Assembly (NCBI RefSeq): GCF_000769405.2
Contig: NZ_CP053439.1
Span: 3,592,001 to 3,656,000 of the forward strand
Origin: Rhizobium brockwellii
GTDB lineage: Bacteria > Pseudomonadota > Alphaproteobacteria > Rhizobiales > Rhizobiaceae
DNA: 64,000 nucleotides
Reading direction: 5' to 3'
A program made the position numbers and the translations under genes. Positions 45,691 to 55,360 of this stretch are shown here, one piece after another. The notes beneath the pieces are model-generated. The model did no database searches. It was not told where the DNA came from and was given only the letters and a program-made list of their open reading frames with translations. Numbering within the stretch: position 1 is the stretch's first letter; the number at the start of each line of letters is the position of its first letter.

Positions 45691-45717
45691 AAACGATTGA
45701 ATTGAATTCAATCGTTT
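45691..45717. promoter_or_regulatory. Perfect 27-bp palindrome upstream of fba
   Basis: AAACGATTGAATT (45691-45703) and AATTCAATCGTTT (45705-45717) are exact reverse complements around a single G. It lies 97 bp before the fba start, upstream of a TATAAA (45746-45751) that could be the -10 element. The odd centre and 13-bp arms suit a dimeric regulator of the LacI kind. The regulator is not identified. Confidence 0.65.
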
Positions 45718-45813
45718 CAATGACTTAGCCTTCCATTTTCCTGCCTATAAACTTCTGGTATCCGCGTTCTATATTCCTGAAGTGCCGATGTTTATTGTTG
45801 TGGAGAGAACGAG

Positions 45814-46839
45814 ATGAGCGAACGACTGGAAGACATTGCAGTGCAGATGGTTACGGGCGGCCGGGGGCTGCTCGCCGCCGATGAATCGACCTCCACCATC
45901 AAGAAGCGTTTCGACGCGATCAACCTCGATTCGACCGAAACGAGCCGGCGGGACTACCGGGAGATGCTCTTCCGCTCCGACGAGGCGATGAAGAAATATA
46001 TCTCCGGCGTCATCCTCTTCGAAGAGACGTTGTTCCAGAAGGCCGCGGACGGCACGCCCTTCGTCGATGTCATCCGCGCAGCCGGCGCCATCCCCGGCAT
46101 CAAGGTCGATACCGGCGCCAAGCCGATGGCCAAATATCCCGCTGAAACCATCACCGAAGGCCTCGACGGTCTCGGCGAGCGCCTTGCCAGATATTATGAA
46201 GCCGGCGCCCGCTTCGCCAAATGGCGCGGCGTCATCGCCATCTCGTCGACCTTGCCGACCCGCGGTTCCGTCCGCGCCAACGCTCAGGCGCTTGCTCGTT
46301 ATGCTGCACTTTGCCAGGAAGCCGGAATCGTTCCGATCGTCGAGCCGGAATGCCTGATGGACGGCAAACCGGGCGACCACAATATCGACCGCTGCGCCGA
46401 AGTGACCGAATCCACGCTGCGCATCGTCTTCGAGGAACTGGCCGATGCCCGCGTCAACCTCGAAGGCATGATCCTCAAGCCGAACATGGTGATCGACGGC
46501 AAGAACGCCCGCAAGGCCTCGGTCGCGGAAGTTGCCGAGCACACCGTCAAGGTGCTGAAGGCGACCGTTCCGCCCGCCGTTCCCGGCATCGCCTTCCTCT
46601 CCGGCGGCCAGACGACCGAAGAAGCGACAGCCCATCTCTCGGCGATCAATGCCAGCGGCGACCTGCCATGGTTCGTCACCTTCTCCTACGGCCGCGCCCT
46701 GCAGGACAGCGCGCTCAAGGCCTGGAACGGCAAGCAGGAAAACGTCGCCGCCGGCCAGCGCGAATTCACCCACCGCGCCGAGATGAACAGCCTCGCCGCC
46801 AAGGGCAACTGGAAGAAGGACCTGGAAAAAGCCGCCTGA
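45814..46839 (+). CDS. fba: Fructose-bisphosphate aldolase, class I
   Basis: 341-residue Schiff-base aldolase acting in glycolysis and gluconeogenesis. Signature regions: RGLLAADESTSTIKKRFD, GIKVDTGAKPM, KWRGVIAI, VPIVEPECLMDGKPGDHNIDR, GMILKPNMV (the Schiff-base Lys) and FLSGGQTTEEATAHL. This is the eukaryote-like class I enzyme, not the zinc-dependent class II one. It is transcribed separately from pgk, behind a terminator and a long palindrome. Confidence 0.96.
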   Translation: MSERLEDIAVQMVTGGRGLLAADESTSTIKKRFDAINLDSTETSRRDYREMLFRSDEAMKKYISGVILFEETLFQKAADGTPFVDVIRAAGAIPGIKVDTGAKPMAKYPAETITEGLDGLGERLARYYEAGARFAKWRGVIAISSTLPTRGSVRANAQALARYAALCQEAGIVPIVEPECLMDGKPGDHNIDRCAEVTESTLRIVFEELADARVNLEGMILKPNMVIDGKNARKASVAEVAEHTVKVLKATVPPAVPGIAFLSGGQTTEEATAHLSAINASGDLPWFVTFSYGRALQDSALKAWNGKQENVAAGQREFTHRAEMNSLAAKGNWKKDLEKAA

Positions 46840-46995
46840 TTTTTTGGAGCCTTGAACTTTGGGCAGGGAGGGGCGAACGCAGCTTCCCGCCCTCTCCGCC
46901 GTTTCCTTTCCTCTCATTGTCACGGCGACAAGAAACCGCTTCGTTCCCTCGAAAACCGTGACTACTCATAGCGCCCTGTCACAACAGGAGCCGCC

Positions 46996-47919
46996 ATGAA
47001 CACCCTCTCCTACGTCACCGTCGATGTCTTCACCTCCACCCGCTTCGAGGGCAATCCGCTTGCCGTCATCTCCGATGCGCGCGGTCTGAGCGATGCAGCG
47101 ATGCAAAAGATCGCCACCGAGTTCAACTATTCCGAAGTCACGTTCGTCCTGCCGCCGGGAGACCCGCAAAATTCCGCCCGCGTGCGCATCTTCACGCCGA
47201 CGATGGAAATACCCTTCGCCGGCCATCCGAATGTCGGCACGGCTTATGTGCTCGGCCGGCAGGCGGAGATCTTCGGCAAGCTGGTCGGCGATACGCTGCG
47301 TTTCGAGGAAAAGGCCGGCATCGTCGAAGTCAGCCTGAAACGCGAGGGCGGAAGGGTTGCTGCTGCCGCCATCCGCGCGCCACAGCCGCTGACGATCGGC
47401 GACACCATTGCCGCCCAAACCGTCGCCAGCTGCGTCTCGATCGACCCCGGCGCCATCGTCAACACCACCCATGCCCCAGTCTTTGTCTCCGTCGGCCTGA
47501 ACTTCGCCGTTGCAGAAGTGAACGGGCTCGAAGCGCTGGCCGCTGCCCGCCCAAACCTTGCCGGGTTCCAGGCAGCTGCCGGCCGCCAGACGACCAGCGG
47601 CCACGACTTCTCGCTCTTCCTCTATGTGCGAACAGCCGAAAATCCATGGAAGATCCGCGCCCGCATGTTCGCGCCGCTCGACAACGTGCCCGAAGATCCG
47701 GCAACGGGCAGCGCTTCAGCCGCGCTCGGCGCCTATCTCGTCTCGCTGGCGCCGGAGGCCGACATGAATGTCCGCATCAACATTGAACAGGGCATCGAAA
47801 TGGGCCGCCGCAGCGTCATCACTCTTGATGTCGTGAAATCCGACGGCATCGTCACAGATGTCGTCATCTCCGGAGGCTGCGTTTCCGTCATGCGCGGAGA
47901 GATCAGTTTGCAGGACTGA
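46996..47919 (+). CDS. PhzF-family isomerase/epimerase
   Basis: 307-residue PhzF-like protein of the diaminopimelate-epimerase fold. The catalytic Glu is in FNYSEVTFV (about residue 46), and IPFAGHPNVGTAYVL and DPATGSASAALGAYL are family signatures. There are no other phenazine genes nearby, so the family name should not be read as a role in phenazine synthesis; the substrate is unknown. AGGAG lies five bases before the ATG. Confidence 0.92.
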   Translation: MNTLSYVTVDVFTSTRFEGNPLAVISDARGLSDAAMQKIATEFNYSEVTFVLPPGDPQNSARVRIFTPTMEIPFAGHPNVGTAYVLGRQAEIFGKLVGDTLRFEEKAGIVEVSLKREGGRVAAAAIRAPQPLTIGDTIAAQTVASCVSIDPGAIVNTTHAPVFVSVGLNFAVAEVNGLEALAAARPNLAGFQAAAGRQTTSGHDFSLFLYVRTAENPWKIRARMFAPLDNVPEDPATGSASAALGAYLVSLAPEADMNVRINIEQGIEMGRRSVITLDVVKSDGIVTDVVISGGCVSVMRGEISLQD

Positions 47920-47965
47920 CGGTAGCAGGTCGGCCGTAATCCCCGGGGTACATGCAATCCAAGGA

Positions 47966-48130
47966 TTACATCAGGAAATCGCGCGAAAGCAGAGCCACTG
48001 CCCAGACGGCGAAAGCGATCAGCGCGAGCTTCCAGAAATCCATCCGTCGCCTGAGGCCGGGAAGTCCGAGCGGCTTGATCACCTGTATCGCCATGGCAAG
48101 GATGAGCAGCAAGGCTATCAGCTTTGTCAT
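47966..48130 (-). CDS. Small two-helix membrane protein
   Basis: A 54-residue product, MTKLIALLLILAMAIQVIKP at the start, with two hydrophobic helices (about 4-20 and 33-49) separated by a basic loop (GLRRRMDFWK). The ribosome-binding site (CGGAAAA) is weak. It lies between PhzF and MFS genes on the opposite strand. Hydrophobic pattern and codon use favour a real gene; no family recognised. Confidence 0.58.
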   Translation of the reverse strand: MTKLIALLLILAMAIQVIKPLGLPGLRRRMDFWKLALIAFAVWAVALLSRDFLM

Positions 48131-48303
48131 GCTTTATTTTTTCCGTTTTTCGGAATGTCACAGGACGGACATTTTTCCGCGCGAACAAGAGGATCTCGAC
48201 ACGCCGTAAAGATATTCCGGGGCACAATCAATCATCTTGAGGCTGGGCTGAGGCAGGTCTTGCCTTATGTCCATTGCAAATCGCTAAGACCGAGTCTGGG
48301 GAA

Positions 48304-49602
48304 ATGAAGAGAAATCTGCTGTCCGTCGCCGCGTTGCTCTTTGGCACGCTCTTCCTTTTCATGGGCAACGGCCTGCAGGGCATCCTGCTCCCCGTGCGCG
48401 GCAATCTCGAAGGCTACGCAACGACGACGCTCGGCCTGCTCGGCACTTCGTGGGCGGGGGGCTTCGTCATCGGCTGCCTGATTGCACCGAAGATCGTGCG
48501 CCGCGTCGGCCATGTGCGTGCCTTTTCGGGCTTCATCTCGATCATCGCCATCATCGCGCTGGTCAGCGGTATCATCATCGATCCAGTCTGGTGGGTGGTC
48601 TTGCGCGCCGTCACCGGCTTCTCCACCGCCGGTACGTCGATGATCATCGAAAGCTGGCTGAACGAGCGCGCCAGCAACGAGAGCCGCGGCGCGATCTTCT
48701 CGCTCTATATCGGCATCACATTGCTTGGCGTCGTGGGCGGCCAGATGATGATCCCACTCGAGGATGTGCGCACGCCGGTGCTGTTCATGATCTGCGGCAT
48801 CTTCTATTGCATCGCCATGCTGCCGACGACGCTGTCGACCGCTGCTTCGCCGCAGCCGTTGAAGGCGGTGCGCCTCGACCTACCGGCGCTCTATCGCAAC
48901 TCGCCGGTCTCCTGCCTGGGCATCCTGCTCGTCGGCATCGCCAACGGGGCTTACGGCACGCTCGGCGCCGTCTTCGGCGCCGGCGCCGGCCTCTCCGACA
49001 CCAACATAGCCGTCATGATGAGCGCCACCATCTTCGCCGGGGCCGTGATGCAGCTGCCGGCCGGCCGGCTTTCCGACCGCATCGACCGGCGCTACGTGCT
49101 CGCCGCCATGTCGGGGATCGCCGCCCTTGCGGGCTTGCTGATCTTTCTCTTCCACCCAACGTCCCCCGCCTTGCTGATCGGGCTTGTGGTCCTCTACGGC
49201 GCGGTGGCGAATACGCTCTATCCGATCGCCGTCGCCCACGCGAACGACTTCGCGGCCTCGGAGGATTTCGTCAAGGTCTCCGGCGGCTTGCTGCTGCTTT
49301 ACGGCATCGGCACGATGATCGGCCCGACGCTCAGCGGTCCCGTCATGTCGGCGATCACCCCGCATGCGCTTTTCCTAGTCACCGCCATCGCCCATGTGCT
49401 GATCACCGTTTACGCCATCATCAGGAGCCGCATCCGCGCCGCCGTGCCTGCCAGCGACCGCGACGCCTACACGACGATCCCTACCGGCACCTCGCAGATG
49501 CTGACACCGCAAAGCATGTCGCTTGCCGATCGCGGCGCCGGCAAACCTCCCGAAACCGAAAAGTCTCCCGAAAGCGGCGATCCTGCTGTAAAGTTCGGCT
49601 AG
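48304..49602 (+). CDS. MFS transporter (YcaD-like)
   Basis: 432-residue major facilitator with about 12 helices. It resembles the YcaD group: FMGNGLQGILLPVRGNLEGY at the first helix, the helix 2-3 loop APKIVRRVGHVRAFSGFIS, LRAVTGFSTAGTSMIIESWLNE, and PAGRLSDRIDRRYVLAAMSG in the second half. The ATG at 48304 has GGGGA just upstream. The substrate is unknown. It is followed after 41 bp by the DUF1192 gene. Confidence 0.9.
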   Translation: MKRNLLSVAALLFGTLFLFMGNGLQGILLPVRGNLEGYATTTLGLLGTSWAGGFVIGCLIAPKIVRRVGHVRAFSGFISIIAIIALVSGIIIDPVWWVVLRAVTGFSTAGTSMIIESWLNERASNESRGAIFSLYIGITLLGVVGGQMMIPLEDVRTPVLFMICGIFYCIAMLPTTLSTAASPQPLKAVRLDLPALYRNSPVSCLGILLVGIANGAYGTLGAVFGAGAGLSDTNIAVMMSATIFAGAVMQLPAGRLSDRIDRRYVLAAMSGIAALAGLLIFLFHPTSPALLIGLVVLYGAVANTLYPIAVAHANDFAASEDFVKVSGGLLLLYGIGTMIGPTLSGPVMSAITPHALFLVTAIAHVLITVYAIIRSRIRAAVPASDRDAYTTIPTGTSQMLTPQSMSLADRGAGKPPETEKSPESGDPAVKFG

Positions 49603-49643
49603 AACAATTCCAGCAAAAGTGCGCAGCGAACGGAGGACGAGCC

Positions 49644-49835
49644 ATGAGCTTCATCGATGACGACCGGCCGCAGAAGAAAGTCGCCCACGAGGTCGGCGCC
49701 GATCTCTCCATGCTTTCGGTCGACGAGTTGAAGGCCCGGGTAGAATTGCTGAAGACGGAGATCGCCCGTCTCGAGGCCGAAGCCGGTCGCAAGGCCTCCG
49801 GGCGGCAGGCGGCGGAAAGCTTCTTCCGCACCTGA
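49644..49835 (+). CDS. DUF1192 protein
   Basis: 63-residue cytoplasmic protein typical of Rhizobiales. Sequence pattern: MSFIDDDRPQKKVAHEVGAD at the start, LSVDELKARVELLKTEIARLEAE (short coiled coil), and a C-terminal FFRT. GGAGG lies eight bases before the ATG. Function unknown; it is likely co-transcribed with the MFS gene. Confidence 0.88.
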   Translation: MSFIDDDRPQKKVAHEVGADLSMLSVDELKARVELLKTEIARLEAEAGRKASGRQAAESFFRT

Positions 49836-49908
49836 TCCGTTAAAACCCCAAAAAACAAGACTATGGGCCGATAAAACAGCCCGCCCCAAGTCTTAATTCA
49901 GCACAATG

Positions 49909-49923
49909 TTAATAAAATATTAA
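49909..49923. promoter_or_regulatory. CtrA box 1 (TTAA-N7-TTAA)
   Basis: TTAA at 49909-49912 and 49920-49923 are separated by exactly seven bases (TAAAATA), the full CtrA consensus. It lies just upstream of TTATAA (49927-49932) and CTATAT (49940-49945), either of which could be a -10 element for the RNA that ends at 50050. Confidence 0.7.
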
Positions 49924-49939
49924 GCTTTATAAGGTATTA

Positions 49940-50050
49940 CTATATTCATCCGGATTTCCTCTGGATCTCAGACAGTTTCCCAAGCGGTGAATTGGTCTGA
50001 TTTTTCTCCCTGTTTTACCTTGAGAGCCGCGTTTGCGGCTCTTCTTTTTC
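49940..50050 (+). ncRNA. Putative CtrA-linked small RNA with three hairpins
   Basis: A non-coding stretch of about 100-110 nt bounded by a CtrA-box promoter and an intrinsic terminator. Hairpin 1: ATCCGG (49948-49953), loop ATTTCCT, CTGGAT (49961-49966). Hairpin 2: TCAGAC (49968-49973) with GTCTGA (49995-50000). A pyrimidine-rich linker with TTTTTCTCCC follows. Hairpin 3: AGAGCCGC-GTTT-GCGGCTCT (50023-50042), then TTCTTTTTC. Exposed UUUCCU and CUCCC tracts could pair with Shine-Dalgarno sequences. The exact 5' end is uncertain. Whether it is a homologue of the cell-cycle sRNA EcpR1 of S. meliloti was not tested. Confidence 0.62.
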
Positions 50051-50084
50051 CTATGGCCGGCGCACTTCCACGAAACTGTGGAGA

Positions 50085-50099
50085 TTAACCCTTTCTTAA
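50085..50099. promoter_or_regulatory. CtrA box 2 (TTAA-N7-TTAA) upstream of rcdA
   Basis: TTAA at 50085-50088 and 50096-50099 are separated by CCCTTTC, again the full consensus. It lies 127 bp before the rcdA start codon, after the small-RNA terminator, and so is the site most likely to control rcdA itself. Confidence 0.7.
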
Positions 50100-50225
50100 G
50101 AAACGGCTTGCGCATTTGGGCTAATGATACCATCTTAAAGTCATAAAGACCGGGCCTGGAAACTTTTCCGTCGGTGCCGGCGTTACCTGAATATATGTAG
50201 CTGCGTGCGAACAGGGACTATTGCG

Positions 50226-50741
50226 ATGTCGGAAGTTGGATTGAACACGATCAGTTTTGCAGGCCGCGCCGCTGCATCCTCGCAGTTCAAGGCACTTTAC
50301 GCGGAAGGCATGTCGCTGGTCGAAGAGACTGCCGCCTATCTCGACGGCCAGGGCCGTGCCGCCTCCAAGGTTCTGCCGCGTATGGCCTCGGTTCTCTACG
50401 CCGCGGAATCGATGCGTCTCACCACCCGCCTGATGCAGATGGCTTCCTGGCTGCTGTTGCAGCGTGCCGTCAACAATGGCGAAATGTCCCGTGACCAGGT
50501 GCTGGCCGAAAAGAACAAGGTTCGCCTCGATGGCTTCAACGTCGACCGCGCCGCGCCCGGCTGGGGTGATCTGCCCGAATCCTTCCGCGACCTCGTCGAA
50601 CGCTCGCTGCGTCTGCAGAACCGCATTGCCTTGCTCGACCGCGAGATCTACCGCCCGTCCGAAGCAGTGATCGTTCATGATAATCAGAACAGCGTCCAGG
50701 CCCAGCTTTCCCTGCTGCAGACCGCCTTCGGCAACAACTGA
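50226..50741 (+). CDS. rcdA: RcdA-like protein (DUF1465), adaptor for CtrA proteolysis
   Basis: 171-residue, mostly helical protein of the DUF1465 family, to which Caulobacter RcdA belongs; RcdA helps deliver CtrA to ClpXP. Conserved segments: FKALYAEGMSLVEETAAYLDGQGR, LYAAESMRLTTRLMQMASWLL and LPESFRDLVERSLRLQNRIALLDRE. The start at 50226 (MSEVGLNTI) has GGGA upstream; an earlier ATG at 50205 is possible. Two perfect CtrA boxes lie upstream, suggesting that CtrA drives its own removal factor. A terminator follows. Confidence 0.85.
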   Translation: MSEVGLNTISFAGRAAASSQFKALYAEGMSLVEETAAYLDGQGRAASKVLPRMASVLYAAESMRLTTRLMQMASWLLLQRAVNNGEMSRDQVLAEKNKVRLDGFNVDRAAPGWGDLPESFRDLVERSLRLQNRIALLDREIYRPSEAVIVHDNQNSVQAQLSLLQTAFGNN

Positions 50742-50765
50742 CCGGATCCGGAAGAATTCGATATA

Positions 50766-50797
50766 AACCGGCTGCGTCTTACGCGGCCGGTTTTTTG
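50766..50797 (+). terminator. Rho-independent terminator after rcdA
   Basis: AACCGGC and GCCGGTT pair (with inner TGCGT/ACGCG) and are followed by TTTTTTG, 25 bp after the rcdA stop codon. Confidence 0.9.
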
Positions 50798-50823
50798 TTT
50801 GCCGCTGAACACCGGCATTCCTG

Positions 50824-50866
50824 AAGCATCCTTTGCGCGTACAAAAAAGACGCGCGGCGCTGTGAG
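50824..50866. repeat. Intergenic GC-rich palindromic repeat (copy 5)
   Basis: AAGCATCCTTTGCGCGT pairs with GACGCGCGGCGCTGTGAG-like sequence across an A-rich loop. It is a slightly decayed copy of the unit at 45532-45586, without the AT-rich half. It lies between convergent rcdA and rpmE. Confidence 0.8.
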
Positions 50867-50879
50867 CCATTGCGAACGC

Positions 50880-50905
50880 AAAAAAGCCCGGCGAAACCGG
50901 GCTCT
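50880..50905 (-). terminator. Rho-independent terminator after rpmE
   Basis: On the minus strand, GCCCGG and CCGGGC pair around a TTTCG loop and are followed by TTTTTT. It lies 27 bp past the rpmE stop codon. Confidence 0.9.
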
Positions 50906-50931
50906 CTTCGAATTCCGTCGAGCAGAAGCGA

Positions 50932-51153
50932 TTAGAGGCCGAGGCCGCCGAAACGCTTGTTGAACTTGGAAACGCGGCCACCGCGGTCCATGAGCTGCTG
51001 GTTGCCGCCGGTCCAGGCCGGATGCGACTTGGAATCGATTTCGAGGTTCATGACAGCGCCTTCCGAACCCCAGGTCGAGCGGGTTTCGTACTCAGTGCCA
51101 TCGGTCATGACCACCTTGATCATGTGATATTCGGGATGGATGCCTGCCTTCAT
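50932..51153 (-). CDS. rpmE: 50S ribosomal protein L31
   Basis: 73-residue ribosomal protein: [20 protein letters not shown] at the N-terminus and [29 protein letters not shown] at the C-terminus. It lacks the CxxC zinc motif, so it is the zinc-independent type usual in alphaproteobacteria. The start at 51153 has AGGAAG upstream. It is divergent from the ABC transporter gene, 192 bp away. Confidence 0.97.
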   Translation of the reverse strand: MKAGIHPEYHMIKVVMTDGTEYETRSTWGSEGAVMNLEIDSKSHPAWTGGNQQLMDRGGRVSKFNKRFGGLGL

Positions 51154-51345
51154 AACAATCTTCCTGCGATACCGGAGTTCAATTTGCCGCATGCAGTTGC
51201 GGCCAACGAACCGATTGAATAAATGAAGCCGCAGTCGGATGGCTACGGCTTCCCATTAGGATGCGGTGCCTATACATGAAGGACGCCTAGATAACAAGAG
51301 CCAACAGGCCGCATTGCGCGGGTCCTGCGGGCGATCGGAGACGAT

Positions 51346-53148
<1,803 letters not shown>

Positions 53149-53290
53149 CCGGCGCGCACTTTCCCGCCAACAGCGACTAAAGTCTGAACCCGCCACGCCT
53201 CTCTGCGGTTGTCTTTCGCGCGTCCTGCCCTAACCTCTTCATTCCCCGGGGTGGGGATATTGCTGCTGAAATCCTTGGGAGGAGATAGGA

Positions 53291-54283
53291 ATGGCGCTTT
53301 CCGATATGACGCGACGCACGGGCCTTGCGCTCGGTTTCGCTGTGCTTGCGGCCCTTGCCGTCGGCGCGTCTGCCGCGGCTGCGGATTTTCCCGATCGTAC
53401 GATCACCATGGTCGTGCCCTTCGCGGCCGGCGGCTCGACCGATGTCGTCGCCCGCATCATCGCACAGAAGATGTCGGAGGATCTCGGCCAACAAGTGATC
53501 GTCCAGAACGTCGCCGGCGCCGGCGGCAATCTCGGCGCCGGTAACGTCGCCCGCGCCGAACCGGATGGCTACACCATCCTGATGGGCACGGTCGCGACCC
53601 ACGCCCTCAATCCGCTGATCCTGAAATCGACGCCATATGATGCAGAAAAGGATTTCGCACCGATCTCGCTGCTCGTCGTCGTGCCGAATGTGCTGGTCGT
53701 CAATCCGGAACTGCCGGCAAAGACCGTGCAGGAGCTGGTCGCGCTGCTGAAGGCCGAGCCCGACAAATACAGCTACGCCTCGTCGGGAAACGGCACGCCG
53801 TTGCATCTTTCCGGCGAACTCTTCAAGTCCATGGCCGGCGTCAGCATGCAGCACATCCCCTATAAGGGCGCCGGTCCGGCATTGAACGACGTCATCGGCA
53901 ACCAGGTGCCGATCATGTTCGACAACCTGCCCTCCTCGTCGAGCCACATCAAGGCCGGCACTCTGCGGGCGCTGGCGGTGACCACGGCCGAGCGTGCGCC
54001 GTCCTTCCCCGACGTACCGACCGTCGCCGAGTCAGGCATTCCAGGTTACGAGACCTATACCTGGAACGCGCTTTTCGCCCCGGCCAAGACGCCGAACGAA
54101 GTGGTGATGCGCCTCAACGCCTCGGCTAAAAAGGCGCTCGCCGACCCAGCCGTCGCTGAACGCATGAAGGAATTCAGCGCCACCATCGTCGGCTCGACGC
54201 CGGAAGAACTCGCCACCCACGTGAAGGCCGAACTCGCCAAATGGGGACCGGTCGTCAAGGGCGCCAACATCCAGATGGAGTGA
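53291..54283 (+). CDS. Bug/TctC-family periplasmic binding protein
   Basis: 330-residue extracytoplasmic solute receptor with a Sec signal (ending SAAAA near residue 30). Hallmarks: FPDRTITMVVPFAAGGSTDVVARIIA, QNVAGAGGNLGAGNVARAEPDGYTIL, HLSGELFKSMAGVSMQHIPYKG and DVPTVAESGIPGYE. Such proteins usually serve tripartite tricarboxylate transporters, but no tctA or tctB lies in this window, so this is an orphan receptor here. GGAGG lies upstream of the ATG. The ligand is unknown; carboxylates are typical. Confidence 0.92.
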   Translation: MALSDMTRRTGLALGFAVLAALAVGASAAAADFPDRTITMVVPFAAGGSTDVVARIIAQKMSEDLGQQVIVQNVAGAGGNLGAGNVARAEPDGYTILMGTVATHALNPLILKSTPYDAEKDFAPISLLVVVPNVLVVNPELPAKTVQELVALLKAEPDKYSYASSGNGTPLHLSGELFKSMAGVSMQHIPYKGAGPALNDVIGNQVPIMFDNLPSSSSHIKAGTLRALAVTTAERAPSFPDVPTVAESGIPGYETYTWNALFAPAKTPNEVVMRLNASAKKALADPAVAERMKEFSATIVGSTPEELATHVKAELAKWGPVVKGANIQME

Positions 54284-54286
54284 TGC

Positions 54287-54383
54287 CGAAAAGTGTAAGC
54301 GGTTTTCGGATGACATCATGCTCTATTCTTTAAATGAGGACAGGATTCAGATTTTAGCCCGACCCGGCCTGAAATCATCCTGT
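54287..54383. repeat. Intergenic repeat with nested palindromes
   Basis: CGAAAA (54287-54292) and TTTTCG (54303-54308) form one hairpin; ACAGGAT (54340-54346) and ATCCTGT (54377-54383) close a second, longer imperfect stem. The sequence GCAGCGGTTTTGGGATGACGCGATGCG at about 62488-62515 is reminiscent of its left part (GTAAGCGGTTTTCGGATGAC), suggesting a dispersed family. The surrounding 272-bp spacer has no gene. Confidence 0.6.
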
Positions 54384-54555
54384 TCTCGGGCATAGGCGCT
54401 GGCGCCCTCATTCGCTTGCGTCCAATGGAAACGGTGACAATTGGACGCTAAGCAACCCAATCCTGATTAAGGCAGTGGAAAAGCTCGCCATTTTGATCTA
54501 GCCTCCGCTAAGCTGATGGTTGCAATTCAGCGTTTTGGGATTTCGGGAGACATCT

Positions 54556-54744
54556 ATGTATAAATTCGAAGTCTATAAGGATAAGGCCGGCGAGTTCCGC
54601 TTCCGCTTCAAAGCATCGAACGGGGAAGCCATGTTCTCGTCAGAGGGCTACAAGGCGAAGGCGTCCGCCATGAGTGCCATCGAATCCATAAAGAAGAACA
54701 CGCCAAGCGCCGAAATCGTCGACCAGACGAAGGCCGAATCCTGA
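54556..54744 (+). CDS. DUF1508 (YegP-like) protein
   Basis: 62-residue protein with a single DUF1508 unit: MYKFEVYKDKAGEFRFRFKA then NGEAMFSSEGYKAKASAMSAIESIKKN. E. coli YegP has two such units, so this is the one-repeat form. The start at 54556 has GGGAGA upstream. Function unknown; single-gene unit. Confidence 0.9.
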   Translation: MYKFEVYKDKAGEFRFRFKASNGEAMFSSEGYKAKASAMSAIESIKKNTPSAEIVDQTKAES

Positions 54745-55014
54745 GCAGACCGGCAGCGGCGGCGTGATTGCCGCCCTGCCCTTTCGCGCCCGTAAGCAGC
54801 GCCGGCGCCCCTGAGCTCGGCCGGCTTGCTTGCGATTTCGGGCGCCATTTTTCTTTTTCGCATATTTTTTGAAAGCCATGTCGAAACGACCGGTGGCCGC
54901 GCCTCATTGTTTCGGGACGGCCGCGCCGCCCCGCCGGGCTGCACGGTTTTCGGGATATCGATCCCCGACATCGGGGGCCCGGATCAACGTCAGCAACGAG
55001 ATCAGGAGTTTTCC

Positions 55015-55353
55015 ATGCAATATGCTCTCATCATCCGCGAAGCCGCCGAGGATTTCGCCCGCCGCGACGATCCCACCTATCGTGACGGCTGGGTCGCCTA
55101 CAGCCAGGCGCTCGCCCAGGCCGGGATCATGACTGGCGGCGCCGGGCTGACAGGCCCGGAGACTGGCACGATCGTGCGCCGCAAAGGCGAGGACCATGAT
55201 GTTCAGGACGGTCCCTACCCGGAAGGCAAGGAACAGCTCGGCGGCTTTTATTTGATCGACGTTCCCGATATGGACACCGCGCTCGAATGGGCGACCCGCG
55301 TTCCGATCTCCGACAAGGGTTCGGTCGAGGTGCGCCCGCGCCTGCAGATGTGA
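55015..55353 (+). CDS. YCII/DGPF-domain protein
   Basis: 112-residue YCII-fold protein with MQYALIIREAAEDFARRDDP at the start and VQDGPYPEGKEQLGGFYLID, which is the DGPF motif with Tyr for Phe. DGPF proteins are the usual genetic partners of ECF42-type sigma factors, and one such gene follows 7 bp downstream. The start at 55015 has AGGAG six bases upstream. Biochemical role unknown. Confidence 0.9.
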   Translation: MQYALIIREAAEDFARRDDPTYRDGWVAYSQALAQAGIMTGGAGLTGPETGTIVRRKGEDHDVQDGPYPEGKEQLGGFYLIDVPDMDTALEWATRVPISDKGSVEVRPRLQM

Positions 55354-55360
55354 GGCGGCA

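Noticed and set aside
46996..47919. Phenazine biosynthesis
   Set aside because: Only a PhzF-fold protein is present; PhzF relatives are widespread and no other phz genes occur.
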